Assembly (NCBI GenBank): GCA_026125285.1
Contig: JAHCLO010000012.1
Location: 21,008 to 85,007, forward strand
Direction of reading: 5' to 3'
Length of the DNA: 64,000 nucleotides
DNA from: Verrucomicrobiia bacterium
GTDB lineage: Bacteria; Verrucomicrobiota; Verrucomicrobiia; Limisphaerales; JADLHS01
Below the pieces are notes generated by a model that did no database searches, was not told the origin of the DNA, and saw only the letters and a list, made by a program, of their open reading frames with translations. Numbering within the stretch: the stretch's first letter is position 1; the number at the start of each line of letters is the position of its first letter. A program made the position numbers and the translations under genes. Positions 35,180-44,128 of the stretch are shown here, one piece after another.

Positions 35180-37132
35180 TTACTCCGCGACGTAGGTTTT
35201 GTTGACCAACACGCGCGCAGCTTCGGGCGGGAAGTGCAGGATTCCCCGGCGATAGTCATCCATCCGCCACTGCAAGAACGGCGAGCACTTGGCCGTCGTG
35301 CCTTTGTTGCGCAACGGCCAATAGGCCTTGAAGTCGCTGTCAATCTCGCGCAATTCACGGATGCCTCGCGTGGCCAGACTGCGCGCGGAAACGACTTTGC
35401 CGGCGGCCAGCGCCTGTTGCCAAAGCATTATCTGACAGGATTGCACCGCCATCCGGGTGGCGAGTTCGAGCTCTGTCCGCAGTACCTGGCCCTCCGGTGT
35501 TGCCGGTTGACCACGCTGCATCACAGCCCGCTGCTTTTCAAGTTTGGCCAGCGCGGCGTGGATGTTCTTCTCCGGGATGCGCGCGTAGTACTTCAGTCCG
35601 CTACGGCAGAACAACTCGCGCGTTGCGGGCGGCGGCGCGGCAATCACCGCGCCATAAGGAGTGACGTTTGATTCGAGATAACGAAATGTGCGATGCGCAA
35701 AACCAAGGGCAATCGCCGCCCTGGCGATTCGCTGGGTGGAATCGTGAAATACATCGCGGCTCAGGACTGCTGCCAGTTGCGCTTCGTCGAAACTTGCGGC
35801 ACACCAACTGACGCTTGCGCCCAGCAGATACGGCGCGTAACTCACGGCCAACGGTTGCGGATGGCCGCCATCGCCCCAATCGGTGTTCAAGTAACCAATC
35901 GCGCCGTGCTTGCGGCCTGCCTCTGCGGCCCGGCGCAGATTGGCGAAGCCCGTATCATGCCGGCCCAGCAGTGTCATCCACGTGGACGTGCCGGGACACA
36001 CGTAAAATGGCACCTTCGATTTCGCGAACAGCCGAGCCTCTTCGTCGAACGGATGATTGGCTTCGTAACCCCAGTTCAACGCGATGCTGTCCGGCGGCAA
36101 CTCCGGGATCAATTCGGGATGATGCAGAATGATGTCGCCCCAGAACATCATTCGCCGTCCGCGAGCGGTGACTTCGCGATGGATTGATTTGAGGAAGTCG
36201 AGATACACACGCCCTTTGCCGCGGCTCTCGCAAAGCTTCCTGCTTCGGCCTCGACCCAAATCCCACGTTTCATCACACCCCACATTGAAATGGCGGCTGC
36301 TGAAGTGCGGCAGGAGTTCGTCGTAAAGTTCGCGGATGAATCCCAGCGTGCCGGGGTGGTTCGGGGCGAGTGTGGTGGGGAAGCGCAGGAAATCGCCGGT
36401 TGAACCTTCATAAGGAGCAGAAACCTCGGCCAGATCTCGCAGGCGGTGGTGTTCGAGGAAGTGGCGCAAGTGACCGAATGAATTCTGATTCGGCACCAGA
36501 TCAATGCCGAGTTGCCGACAACGCGCGTCCAGTTTCAGCATCTCCTCCCCGGTCAGCGCGCTCCAATCGCGCCAGACGGATTCATATTTCCGGTAGGCAA
36601 ACGTGTGCTCGGTGTAGAGCTGCAATTCGTTGATCTTGAAATCGGCAAGCTGCTCCACCAGGTCCAGCAGCGTTTCCAACTTCGGCACGCGACCCCGCGA
36701 AACGTCCAGCATCACGCCGCGTCGCGGAAAATCCGGATGATCCCGAATGACCAGACAGGGCAGGCGGCACCCGCACTCACGCAACATCTGGCGCAAAGTC
36801 GCCACGCCCGCGCGCAAGCCGCCGACGGTGTGGCATTGAATCAAAACGCCGCGGCGACTGATGGTCAGCGCGTAACGTTCCGCGTGCGCCGAGATTGAGC
36901 GGTTCAACACCGCGCGCACCGCCAACCGTGGATGTTTCGCCGGCCCGGTGACGAGTTCGAGCGCCACGCCCGCCCCCTGCGCGGCGGACTGCAATCGCCC
37001 CGCCAGCGGCAGCAGCACCGTATCGCGAGGCAGGGCGGCGTCCAGGTGCAGAACTCCGCGCGCGGGCAGGGTGAAACTGCCGCCCGTGAGTCTTAGCGAG
37101 CGAGGAGCGGGCAGTAAGTTCAGAGCTTTCAT
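35180..37132 (-). CDS. Glycoside hydrolase family 20 (beta-N-acetylhexosaminidase-like)
   Basis: This 650-residue protein has an N-terminal GH20b-like domain (about 1-120) and a TIM-barrel GH20 catalytic domain (about 125-480) with Gly-Val-Met-Leu-Asp-Val-Ser-Arg-Gly-Arg at its start. The catalytic pair is Asp287-Glu288 in Val-Gly-Cys-Asp-Glu-Thr-Trp-Asp-Leu-Gly. A long helical C-terminal region follows. GH20 enzymes release terminal GlcNAc or GalNAc by substrate-assisted catalysis, with the Asp stabilising the oxazolinium. No clear signal peptide is seen at the Met-Lys-Ala-Leu-Asn-Leu start, so it may act inside the cell on imported oligosaccharides. Confidence 0.87.
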   Translation of the reverse strand: MKALNLLPAPRSLRLTGGSFTLPARGVLHLDAALPRDTVLLPLAGRLQSAAQGAGVALELVTGPAKHPRLAVRAVLNRSISAHAERYALTISRRGVLIQCHTVGGLRAGVATLRQMLRECGCRLPCLVIRDHPDFPRRGVMLDVSRGRVPKLETLLDLVEQLADFKINELQLYTEHTFAYRKYESVWRDWSALTGEEMLKLDARCRQLGIDLVPNQNSFGHLRHFLEHHRLRDLAEVSAPYEGSTGDFLRFPTTLAPNHPGTLGFIRELYDELLPHFSSRHFNVGCDETWDLGRGRSRKLCESRGKGRVYLDFLKSIHREVTARGRRMMFWGDIILHHPELIPELPPDSIALNWGYEANHPFDEEARLFAKSKVPFYVCPGTSTWMTLLGRHDTGFANLRRAAEAGRKHGAIGYLNTDWGDGGHPQPLAVSYAPYLLGASVSWCAASFDEAQLAAVLSRDVFHDSTQRIARAAIALGFAHRTFRYLESNVTPYGAVIAAPPPATRELFCRSGLKYYARIPEKNIHAALAKLEKQRAVMQRGQPATPEGQVLRTELELATRMAVQSCQIMLWQQALAAGKVVSARSLATRGIRELREIDSDFKAYWPLRNKGTTAKCSPFLQWRMDDYRRGILHFPPEAARVLVNKTYVAE

Positions 37133-37396
37133 ATTGGCGCTAACCAATGGCCGTCATCCAGTGCGAGCCAGTGTTATCGCGGACAGGCCAGGACGCAATC
37201 TGTTAACGCAGACCTTACGTGAAGATCCGTAGCGGGGAGCATTTGCGACGGACTTGCTCTACATGCCCGTCCAGTTCACCGTTTGATTGACGCTCCAGCC
37301 AAAGGCGTGGTAGCGTCAACTCACTGAACCCTGAACCAAGTCGGAGACCAGTTGCGCCGTGCGCACGCGACACAATCACAAATCACGTCAACACCT
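37133..37396. other. Intergenic region between divergent genes
   Basis: These 264 bases separate the GH20 and beta-helix genes and should hold both promoters. I could not single out convincing -35/-10 pairs, and no repeats of the listed families are present. Confidence 0.4.
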
Positions 37397-40300
37397 ATGA
37401 AACACTCTTCCTCGGCAATACTGGGAATCTCCGGACTATTGTTGCTTTCCGCCATCGCTCAGGCGGCGGAGCGCTATGTTTCCTTGAGCGGCAGTCATCT
37501 CCCGCCTTTCACGAGCTGGGCTGAAGCCGCGACCAACATCCAGGCGGCGATTGATGCCGCGAATGAAGGCGACACGATATGGGTCACCAACGGTGTGTAC
37601 AACAGTGGTGGCAAAATCATGGCCGGTGATCTGGTCAATCGGGTGGCCCTGGACAAGGCGGTGACGGTTCAGAGCGTGAACGGCCCGGCAGTAACCGTAA
37701 TTGAAGGACAGAGAGATTTTGCGACATCCACCGGCGCGCTGGCCACGCGGGCTGCCTGGTTGACCAATGGAGCGGTGTTGAGCGGCTTCACGTTGCGGGC
37801 GGGACAGACGCGGGCCAGTGGTGACACGATCTCGTTGCGCAACGGTGGCGGTGTTTGGTGCGTTTCAACCAACGCGGTGGTGACCAACAGCCTGATCGTC
37901 GGCAATGCGGCGGCGACTCTCGGCGGGGGAACATTCCGCGGCACTCTCCGCAACTGTCTGCTGAAGGAGAACGGAGCCGGCAGTGGGGGCGGGGCGGCAG
38001 AGGCCATTTTGATAAATTGTGCGGTTATCGGAAACGTTGCCAGCCTTCAGGGCGGTGGTGCGTTTACCGGAATGTTAACCAACTGCACGGTTTCCGGGAA
38101 CGCGGCGGGCACGGAAGGTGGCGGTACCAGAACGGCCAGCGCCTACAACACAATCATCTGGAACAATCGCGCGCCAAACGGCTCCAACTATCTGGCGGGC
38201 AGTTTCGCGTTCAGTTGTGCCAGCCCGTTGCCGCCAGGGGCAGGGAACACCGCCACGAACCCGATGCTGCTTGCCGACGGCCAGCATCTCGCCAGCGATT
38301 CACCGGTGCGCACTGCCGGGAATCCTACATTTGCCAGCGGGCTCGACATAGACGGCCAGCCGTGGGCCGACCCTCCGTCACTGGGCTGTGACCAATGGAT
38401 GCCGGAACCCATGATTCTAGCTCAACCGCATTTGTCTCTCGATGGCTGGGGCAGTCTCCGCCTCTCGATGCTGGCTGCCGGAGCAGAACCTCTGTCATAC
38501 GCCTGGTTCAAGAACAGTGAACCCTTGATTCCAGATGGACGGCAACACGGATTTGACACCGGCAACTTAAAGCTTCTGGGGATTGTGCCACAAGATGCCG
38601 GTGAATACTCCGTGGTGGTCAGCAATGGATTTGGCGTGGTGACCAGTATGGTGGCACAAGTCACCATTCACTGTGCCGACGCCGCCGCCAGTTCACCAAC
38701 GCTCCCCTATGCCGGCTGGTCCACTGCGGCCACCACAATTCAAGAGGCCATAGACGCGGCCAGTGCCGGCGCGGTGGTGCTGGTGACCAACGGGGTGTAT
38801 GCGAACGGAGGCAGGATCATGGCGGGCGACTTGATGAACCGCGTGGCGGTGGACAAACCCCTCTTGGTAACCAGTGTCAATGGACCTTCGACGACCATCA
38901 TTGTCGGGCAAAAGGACGCTGCCACCAATGGCCCAACTGCCGTCCGGGCCGTCTGGCTGACTCAAGGGGCGGTACTGTCCGGCTTCACAGTGCGAAACGG
39001 CGCCACCCGTTCCAGCGGCGATCAAGTGACGCTGCTCAGCGGTGGCGGCCTTTGGTCAGTAAGCACCAACGCCCTCGCGACCGATTGCTTGATCTTGGAC
39101 AACGCGGCGTTTTTTGGTGGTGGCGCGTTCCGTGTCAGTTTGGAACGTTGCACGGTACAGAACAATTTCGCCCAGTTGGATGGCGGGGGTGTTTGTTCAA
39201 ATCTGGTCCAAAACAGTCGGATATTCACCAACACCGCTGTGCAGAATGGCGGCGGGGCGCATGGCGCCAGGATAACCGCCAGTGCCATATCGGGAAATGT
39301 GGCCGGCACGGGTGGCGGGGCCCACAGGAGCGAGTTGACGCACGTCACGGTGGTGAAGAATCGCGGCCGGTTCACAGGAGGCGGAACGACTGGATGCGCC
39401 CATACCAATAGCATCATGTGGTTGAATTTTGTGGGAAGCAGTCTCAACAATTACAGTTCACCGGCGGGCTTTCGCTCCAGTTGCAGCACCGCCTTGCCAC
39501 CGCTCGGGGGGAACATCAGCCTGGACCCGTTGCTGCTGGCCGATGACATTCATCTCGCCACAAATTCGCCCTGTCGTGGCGCGGGGCTGGCCGTCACCGC
39601 CGGGCCTGACATTGACGGACAGCCCTGGAACGCCCCGCCTTCCATTGGTTGCGATGAGTGGAGCCCGGAGCCGATAGCGGCCCCTCCGACAATTCATTTT
39701 GATGCGTGGCGGCGGGCAAGAATCTCGGCAATCGCGGCTGGGGAGGCCCCGTTTGCATATCGTTGGCTGAAGGACGGTGGTGAACTGGCTGATGGCGGTT
39801 CGGCGGGAGGTGTCAATAGCCCGGAGTTGCATCTCTCTCCGATTGGCTTCACCGACGCCGGTAACTACCGCTTCGTACTGAGCAACGCCTTTGGCATCAG
39901 TACCAGCCAGGTCGTGCAACTGACAATCCGTTGTGTGGACGTCAACAACCCGACACCCACGCCCCCTTACGACTCCTGGACTTCGGCGGCGAATGTCATT
40001 CAGGATGCCGTGGATCTAGCCGACGCCGGAGATTTGATCCTGGTGAACAATGGCATTTACGCTCGTGGCGGCAGGGTGATGGCTGGTGATCTGACCAACC
40101 GCGTCGCCGTGGACAAGGCGGTTGCGCTGATGAGTGTGAGCGGGCCGAGTGCCACGATTATTCAAGGCGAATGGGATGTCCCCTCCACCAACGGTCCGGG
40201 CGCCGTGCGCGGCGTCTGGCTCGGGGATGAAGCCGCGATCTTCGGTTTCACCGTGCGCGGTGGGGCCACGCGGGGATTGGTCGGGGACGGGATCAATCTC

Positions 40301-42571
40301 CAAACCGGCGGCGGGGTGTGGTGCAACTCCACGAATGCGCGGGTGGTGGGTTGCATCATTCGCGGGGGCGCTGCCGGAGCAACTGGGGGTGGAGCGTTCG
40401 GCGGGGTGTTCCGCGGGACGTTGATCAGTTCATTGATCCATGACAACCAAGGTGCGGGGGTGGGCTTCAGTTCGATGATTAATTGCACCGTCACTGGCAA
40501 TGGCCTGAGCGGTTCTGGAGGTGGTCTGGTGGCCGCAATAACAAACCTGATTCACAACTCGATCATCTGGGGAAATGGCACAAGTCCGCCTGGTGGAACC
40601 GCGGCCCAACACTTCGGCGGCACGTTTAGTTACTCTTGCAGCCAGCCTTTGCCGGCCGGCGTCGGCAACCTTTCTGTGGATCCCATGCTGACGGAATCAG
40701 GATTGGGTCTCCGGCCAGGTTCACCTTGTGCAAACGCCGGGAGTGCGGCGCTGGCTGCGGGTTTCGACGTTGACGGTCAGAACTGGGCGGATCAGCCCTC
40801 GATGGGCTGTGATGAATGGCAACCGGAGTTGGCGGTTCCACAACCGGCAATCGTCGCGGCAGGTGACGGAAAAATCCGGCTCACAGTCGCGGCGACAGGC
40901 TTGGCACCGACCGGTTACGTGTGGTTCAAGGACGAACTGCCGGTCACCAATGATGCCCGGATTTCCGGCGCCCAAACCGAGGAGTTGGTCATCACCGACT
41001 TCGGCCCGACGGATGTCGGAACCTATTCCGTCGTTGTTACCAACAGCCTCGGCAATATGTCCAGCCCGGCTTTGAATATCCGCGCACGCTTCGTGGACCC
41101 GGCTAATTCCGCTCCACAAGCGCCTTTCACGAGCTGGTCCACGGCCGCCACTACCATTCAGGACGCGGTGGATGCGGCCGGAATTGGCGAACTGGTGCTA
41201 GTGGCCGATGGAATTCATGCCAGCGGCAGCCGGGTAGTGACCGGCGATCTGGGCAACCGGATCGTTCTTAGCAAATCCGTGACCGTTACCAGTCGCTTCG
41301 GTCCCACCAATGCTGTGATCGAAGGCCAGAAAGATTTGGTTGGCCCGAATGGCAATGGCAATGGCGCCCTGCGCGCAGTGTGGTTGGACAACTGGACGGG
41401 ACTGAGCGGTTTCACGATTCGAAGCGGTGCGACTCGCACCAGCGGCACTCTTATCTCCCACCAATCGGGCGGCGGTATTGCAGGTCTCAGCCACAATGCG
41501 GTTGTGTCTGGCTGCCTGATCGTCAGCAATGCCGCGAACCATTTAGGGGGAGGCGCGTATGGGGTGAGGTTGACGGATTGTGTCGTCGCGGGGAATACGG
41601 CAGTGTTTTATGGTGGTGGGGTTTCGGACGGAGTTTTGGACCGGTGCCGGGTCCAAGATAATTCCGGCGTCGTTGGCGGGGTTAACCGATCAACAATCCG
41701 CAATTCCCTGGTGGTTCGTAACACAGGCACGACTTCGGGCGGGACGATGGGCGTCGTCATGTTCCATTGCGTCATTGTGGAGAATCAAGGTGGGGGCTTG
41801 GGCTCTGGCGACCAGGCATACAACTCCATCATTTGGGGCAATACTCCGGCCAACTACAATCTATCGGCGAGGATGCACCATTCCTGCACCTTTCCCATGC
41901 CGCCCGCCTTTTTTGGCACGAACAACATCTCTGCTGACCCACGACTGCTGGATGACTTTGAATTGGCTGCGGGGTCTGCCTGCCGCGGCGCCGGGAGCGC
42001 GGATTTCTCCTCCGGGACAGACCTTGACGGTGACAACTGGCTCCTGCCGCCATCAATCGGGGCGCAGGAGTATGTGGCTGGGCCGCGGACAGGTCCGCTT
42101 TCGGTTAGCATTGAGACCAGCCAACCGGATGTGTTGGTGAATCGTTTCCTGACCTTGACCGGGCGTATCAATGGTCGTGCTTCGGGTTTGGAATGGGACC
42201 TTGGCGACGGGCTGGTGGTGACTAACACCAGCTACTTCACTACTCACGCCTGGTCCAGCCCGGGGACTTACCCTGTAACCTTAACGGTGTATAATGACGA
42301 TCATCCCGGTGGGCAGGCCGCCACTTTGCCCGTCGAGGTGCTCTCGCTGGAAACACCGGCCTTGTCCGGGAACCGGCACGGTCCAGGAACGTTTCGGCTG
42401 GAATTCGTGAGTCAGTTCGGAGCCAGCAACACTGTCCAGTTCGCCACGAACCTGAATCCACCGGTTAGTTGGCACCCGCTACACAATCTCACCAGCACCG
42501 GAGGAGTGGTGCAAATCTTCGACACCACCGCCACCAACTCCACGCGCTTCTATCGCCTGCAAATCCGCTGA
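37397..42571 (+). CDS. Giant secreted beta-helix protein with four tandem repeats, Ig-like spacers and a PKD domain
   Basis: This 1724-residue secreted protein has a signal peptide ending near Ala-Gln-Ala-Ala-Glu. Four right-handed parallel beta-helix (polygalacturonase/choice-of-anchor type) units start near 37490, 38700, 39955 and 41110. Each opens with Trp-(x)-Ala-Ala-(T/N)-x-Ile-Gln-(E/D)-Ala and carries Met-Ala-Gly-Asp-Leu-x-Asn-Arg or a variant. The first three are each followed by an Ig-like domain (Tyr-x-Trp-Phe-Lys, Asp-Ala-Gly-x-Tyr). A PKD domain comes at about 42100-42330 (Trp-Asp-Leu-Gly-Asp-Gly). The C-terminal region ends Ser-Thr-Arg-Phe-Tyr-Arg-Leu-Gln-Ile-Arg, a common ending in verrucomicrobial surface proteins. 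It probably binds or degrades polysaccharide or acts as an adhesin; no catalytic residues are evident. Confidence 0.88.
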   Translation: MKHSSSAILGISGLLLLSAIAQAAERYVSLSGSHLPPFTSWAEAATNIQAAIDAANEGDTIWVTNGVYNSGGKIMAGDLVNRVALDKAVTVQSVNGPAVTVIEGQRDFATSTGALATRAAWLTNGAVLSGFTLRAGQTRASGDTISLRNGGGVWCVSTNAVVTNSLIVGNAAATLGGGTFRGTLRNCLLKENGAGSGGGAAEAILINCAVIGNVASLQGGGAFTGMLTNCTVSGNAAGTEGGGTRTASAYNTIIWNNRAPNGSNYLAGSFAFSCASPLPPGAGNTATNPMLLADGQHLASDSPVRTAGNPTFASGLDIDGQPWADPPSLGCDQWMPEPMILAQPHLSLDGWGSLRLSMLAAGAEPLSYAWFKNSEPLIPDGRQHGFDTGNLKLLGIVPQDAGEYSVVVSNGFGVVTSMVAQVTIHCADAAASSPTLPYAGWSTAATTIQEAIDAASAGAVVLVTNGVYANGGRIMAGDLMNRVAVDKPLLVTSVNGPSTTIIVGQKDAATNGPTAVRAVWLTQGAVLSGFTVRNGATRSSGDQVTLLSGGGLWSVSTNALATDCLILDNAAFFGGGAFRVSLERCTVQNNFAQLDGGGVCSNLVQNSRIFTNTAVQNGGGAHGARITASAISGNVAGTGGGAHRSELTHVTVVKNRGRFTGGGTTGCAHTNSIMWLNFVGSSLNNYSSPAGFRSSCSTALPPLGGNISLDPLLLADDIHLATNSPCRGAGLAVTAGPDIDGQPWNAPPSIGCDEWSPEPIAAPPTIHFDAWRRARISAIAAGEAPFAYRWLKDGGELADGGSAGGVNSPELHLSPIGFTDAGNYRFVLSNAFGISTSQVVQLTIRCVDVNNPTPTPPYDSWTSAANVIQDAVDLADAGDLILVNNGIYARGGRVMAGDLTNRVAVDKAVALMSVSGPSATIIQGEWDVPSTNGPGAVRGVWLGDEAAIFGFTVRGGATRGLVGDGINLQTGGGVWCNSTNARVVGCIIRGGAAGATGGGAFGGVFRGTLISSLIHDNQGAGVGFSSMINCTVTGNGLSGSGGGLVAAITNLIHNSIIWGNGTSPPGGTAAQHFGGTFSYSCSQPLPAGVGNLSVDPMLTESGLGLRPGSPCANAGSAALAAGFDVDGQNWADQPSMGCDEWQPELAVPQPAIVAAGDGKIRLTVAATGLAPTGYVWFKDELPVTNDARISGAQTEELVITDFGPTDVGTYSVVVTNSLGNMSSPALNIRARFVDPANSAPQAPFTSWSTAATTIQDAVDAAGIGELVLVADGIHASGSRVVTGDLGNRIVLSKSVTVTSRFGPTNAVIEGQKDLVGPNGNGNGALRAVWLDNWTGLSGFTIRSGATRTSGTLISHQSGGGIAGLSHNAVVSGCLIVSNAANHLGGGAYGVRLTDCVVAGNTAVFYGGGVSDGVLDRCRVQDNSGVVGGVNRSTIRNSLVVRNTGTTSGGTMGVVMFHCVIVENQGGGLGSGDQAYNSIIWGNTPANYNLSARMHHSCTFPMPPAFFGTNNISADPRLLDDFELAAGSACRGAGSADFSSGTDLDGDNWLLPPSIGAQEYVAGPRTGPLSVSIETSQPDVLVNRFLTLTGRINGRASGLEWDLGDGLVVTNTSYFTTHAWSSPGTYPVTLTVYNDDHPGGQAATLPVEVLSLETPALSGNRHGPGTFRLEFVSQFGASNTVQFATNLNPPVSWHPLHNLTSTGGVVQIFDTTATNSTRFYRLQIR

Positions 42572-42718
42572 TTGGATTTCCTCCATTCTTTAAGTCCATT
42601 TACTGGGCTGGCTCCGAAGCGCGTTCGCGTCTGGCGCGGCAACCTTCCCGTGGCTGCGCATCCTGCTTGATTATTCTTGTTGCTCCGTTGCTACGTGAGC
42701 GGCAGGCTCAAGCCGTTT

Positions 42719-44110
42719 ATGAAGTCGGATGTTACTCTCTCCACCAAACCGGAATTCCAGGCTGAACCTTCGCCGCGCCGCGAGCGAAACCCGCAGATCG
42801 GCCCATGCCGCTTTACGCGCCGCGATTTTTTGCGCCGGTCGGCGCTGGCACTCGGTGCTGCGGTGGCCTCTGGCCCACTGATCGTGCCGGGGTTGGTGTT
42901 GGGCCGCGGCGGGATCAAACCGCCCAGCGAACGGGTGGCGATGGGATTCATCGGCATCGGCGGCCAGGGCCGCGGACACTTGCTCGGCGGTGCGTGGACT
43001 TATGTCAGCGGCGGTTACGTTTCGCGGAACGATGTCCAGGTGCTGGCGGTGTGCGACGTGTGGCAGGATCGCCGCGAGTCCGCGCGTCAGCAGGTGGATC
43101 AATTTTACGCCGCCAAGTTCGGCGCGAGCAACTACACCCCCTGCCGCGCCTACAACGATTTCCGCGAGTTGTTGGACCGCGCGGACATTGACGGCGTGTT
43201 GATCGCCTCGCCGGTTCACTGGCACGGGGTGATGACGATCCTGGCGGCACAGGCGGGCAAGGACATTTACTGCGAGAAGCCCACCGCCATCGTGATTCGC
43301 GAAAGCCAGGCGATGGTCAAGGCCATCCAGCGTTACGGACGCGTGTTTCAGGGGGGAACACAGCAGCGTTCGGAATATGGCGCGCGGTTTCGCCGTGCGT
43401 GTGAACTGGTTCGCGCCGGGCGCATCGGGCAACTCAAGGAAGTCTATGCGTTTCGTCCGGGTGGTTCGTTTGCCTGGCATCAATTCGGCGCTTTCCAGCC
43501 CGTGCCTGCGGGGTTGGACTGGGATCTCGCGCTCGGTCCCGCGCCGTGGCGTCCTTATCAGGGCACGGTTCACGCCCACATGTATTGCGGCATCGGCGAC
43601 ATCAATTGGGGACCGCATCATTACGATTTCATCCAATGGGTGTTGAACGCGGACCGAACCGGGCCGGTGGAATTATTCTTCGAGCAGGACGTGCTTCAGT
43701 ATCGTTATGCGGACGGAGTGGTGGTTCATGCCTGTCCAGCGCCGCAGGGTGGACCCGGCGGGAGTGGTGGCGCGCGATTCATCGGCACGGGCGGATGGAT
43801 CGCTGTGGATCGTGACGACATTGTTAGCGATCCACCGGAACTTCTGACCGAGCCGCCTGGTCCGCCGTTGCCCGGGGTTTATCGCAGCGACAGCCATTCG
43901 GGCAATTTCCTCGAATGTGTCCGCACGCGTGCCCGGACGATTTGCGATATTGAGACTTCTCATCGCTCCGCCAGTGCGGTGTTGCTCGGCGGAATCGCCC
44001 TGCAACTGAAGCGCACCCTCAAGTGGGATCCGCGGGCGGAACAATTCATCAACGATGACGAGGCGAACCGCCTGCTCTCCACCGCGTTTCGACCGCCGTG
44101 GCAAATTTGA
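42719..44110 (+). CDS. Gfo/Idh/MocA family oxidoreductase, Tat-exported
   Basis: This 463-residue NAD(P)-dependent oxidoreductase acts on sugars or glycosides. The Tat signal has Arg34-Arg35-Asp-Phe-Leu-Arg-Arg followed by a hydrophobic Ala-rich stretch. The Rossmann fold begins Gly-Phe-Ile-Gly-Ile-Gly-Gly-Gln-Gly. The family catalytic motif Tyr-Cys-Glu-Lys-Pro is present. The C-terminal domain has Gly-Asp-Ile-Asn-Trp-Gly-Pro-His-His-Tyr-Asp. Many PVC bacteria export such enzymes and pair them with DUF1080 proteins in 3-keto-glycoside chemistry. It is 19 bases upstream of the HEAT-repeat gene and probably co-transcribed. The long N-terminus before the twin Arg makes the start uncertain. Confidence 0.88.
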   Translation: MKSDVTLSTKPEFQAEPSPRRERNPQIGPCRFTRRDFLRRSALALGAAVASGPLIVPGLVLGRGGIKPPSERVAMGFIGIGGQGRGHLLGGAWTYVSGGYVSRNDVQVLAVCDVWQDRRESARQQVDQFYAAKFGASNYTPCRAYNDFRELLDRADIDGVLIASPVHWHGVMTILAAQAGKDIYCEKPTAIVIRESQAMVKAIQRYGRVFQGGTQQRSEYGARFRRACELVRAGRIGQLKEVYAFRPGGSFAWHQFGAFQPVPAGLDWDLALGPAPWRPYQGTVHAHMYCGIGDINWGPHHYDFIQWVLNADRTGPVELFFEQDVLQYRYADGVVVHACPAPQGGPGGSGGARFIGTGGWIAVDRDDIVSDPPELLTEPPGPPLPGVYRSDSHSGNFLECVRTRARTICDIETSHRSASAVLLGGIALQLKRTLKWDPRAEQFINDDEANRLLSTAFRPPWQI

Positions 44111-44128
44111 ACCACACTCGACGACGTT

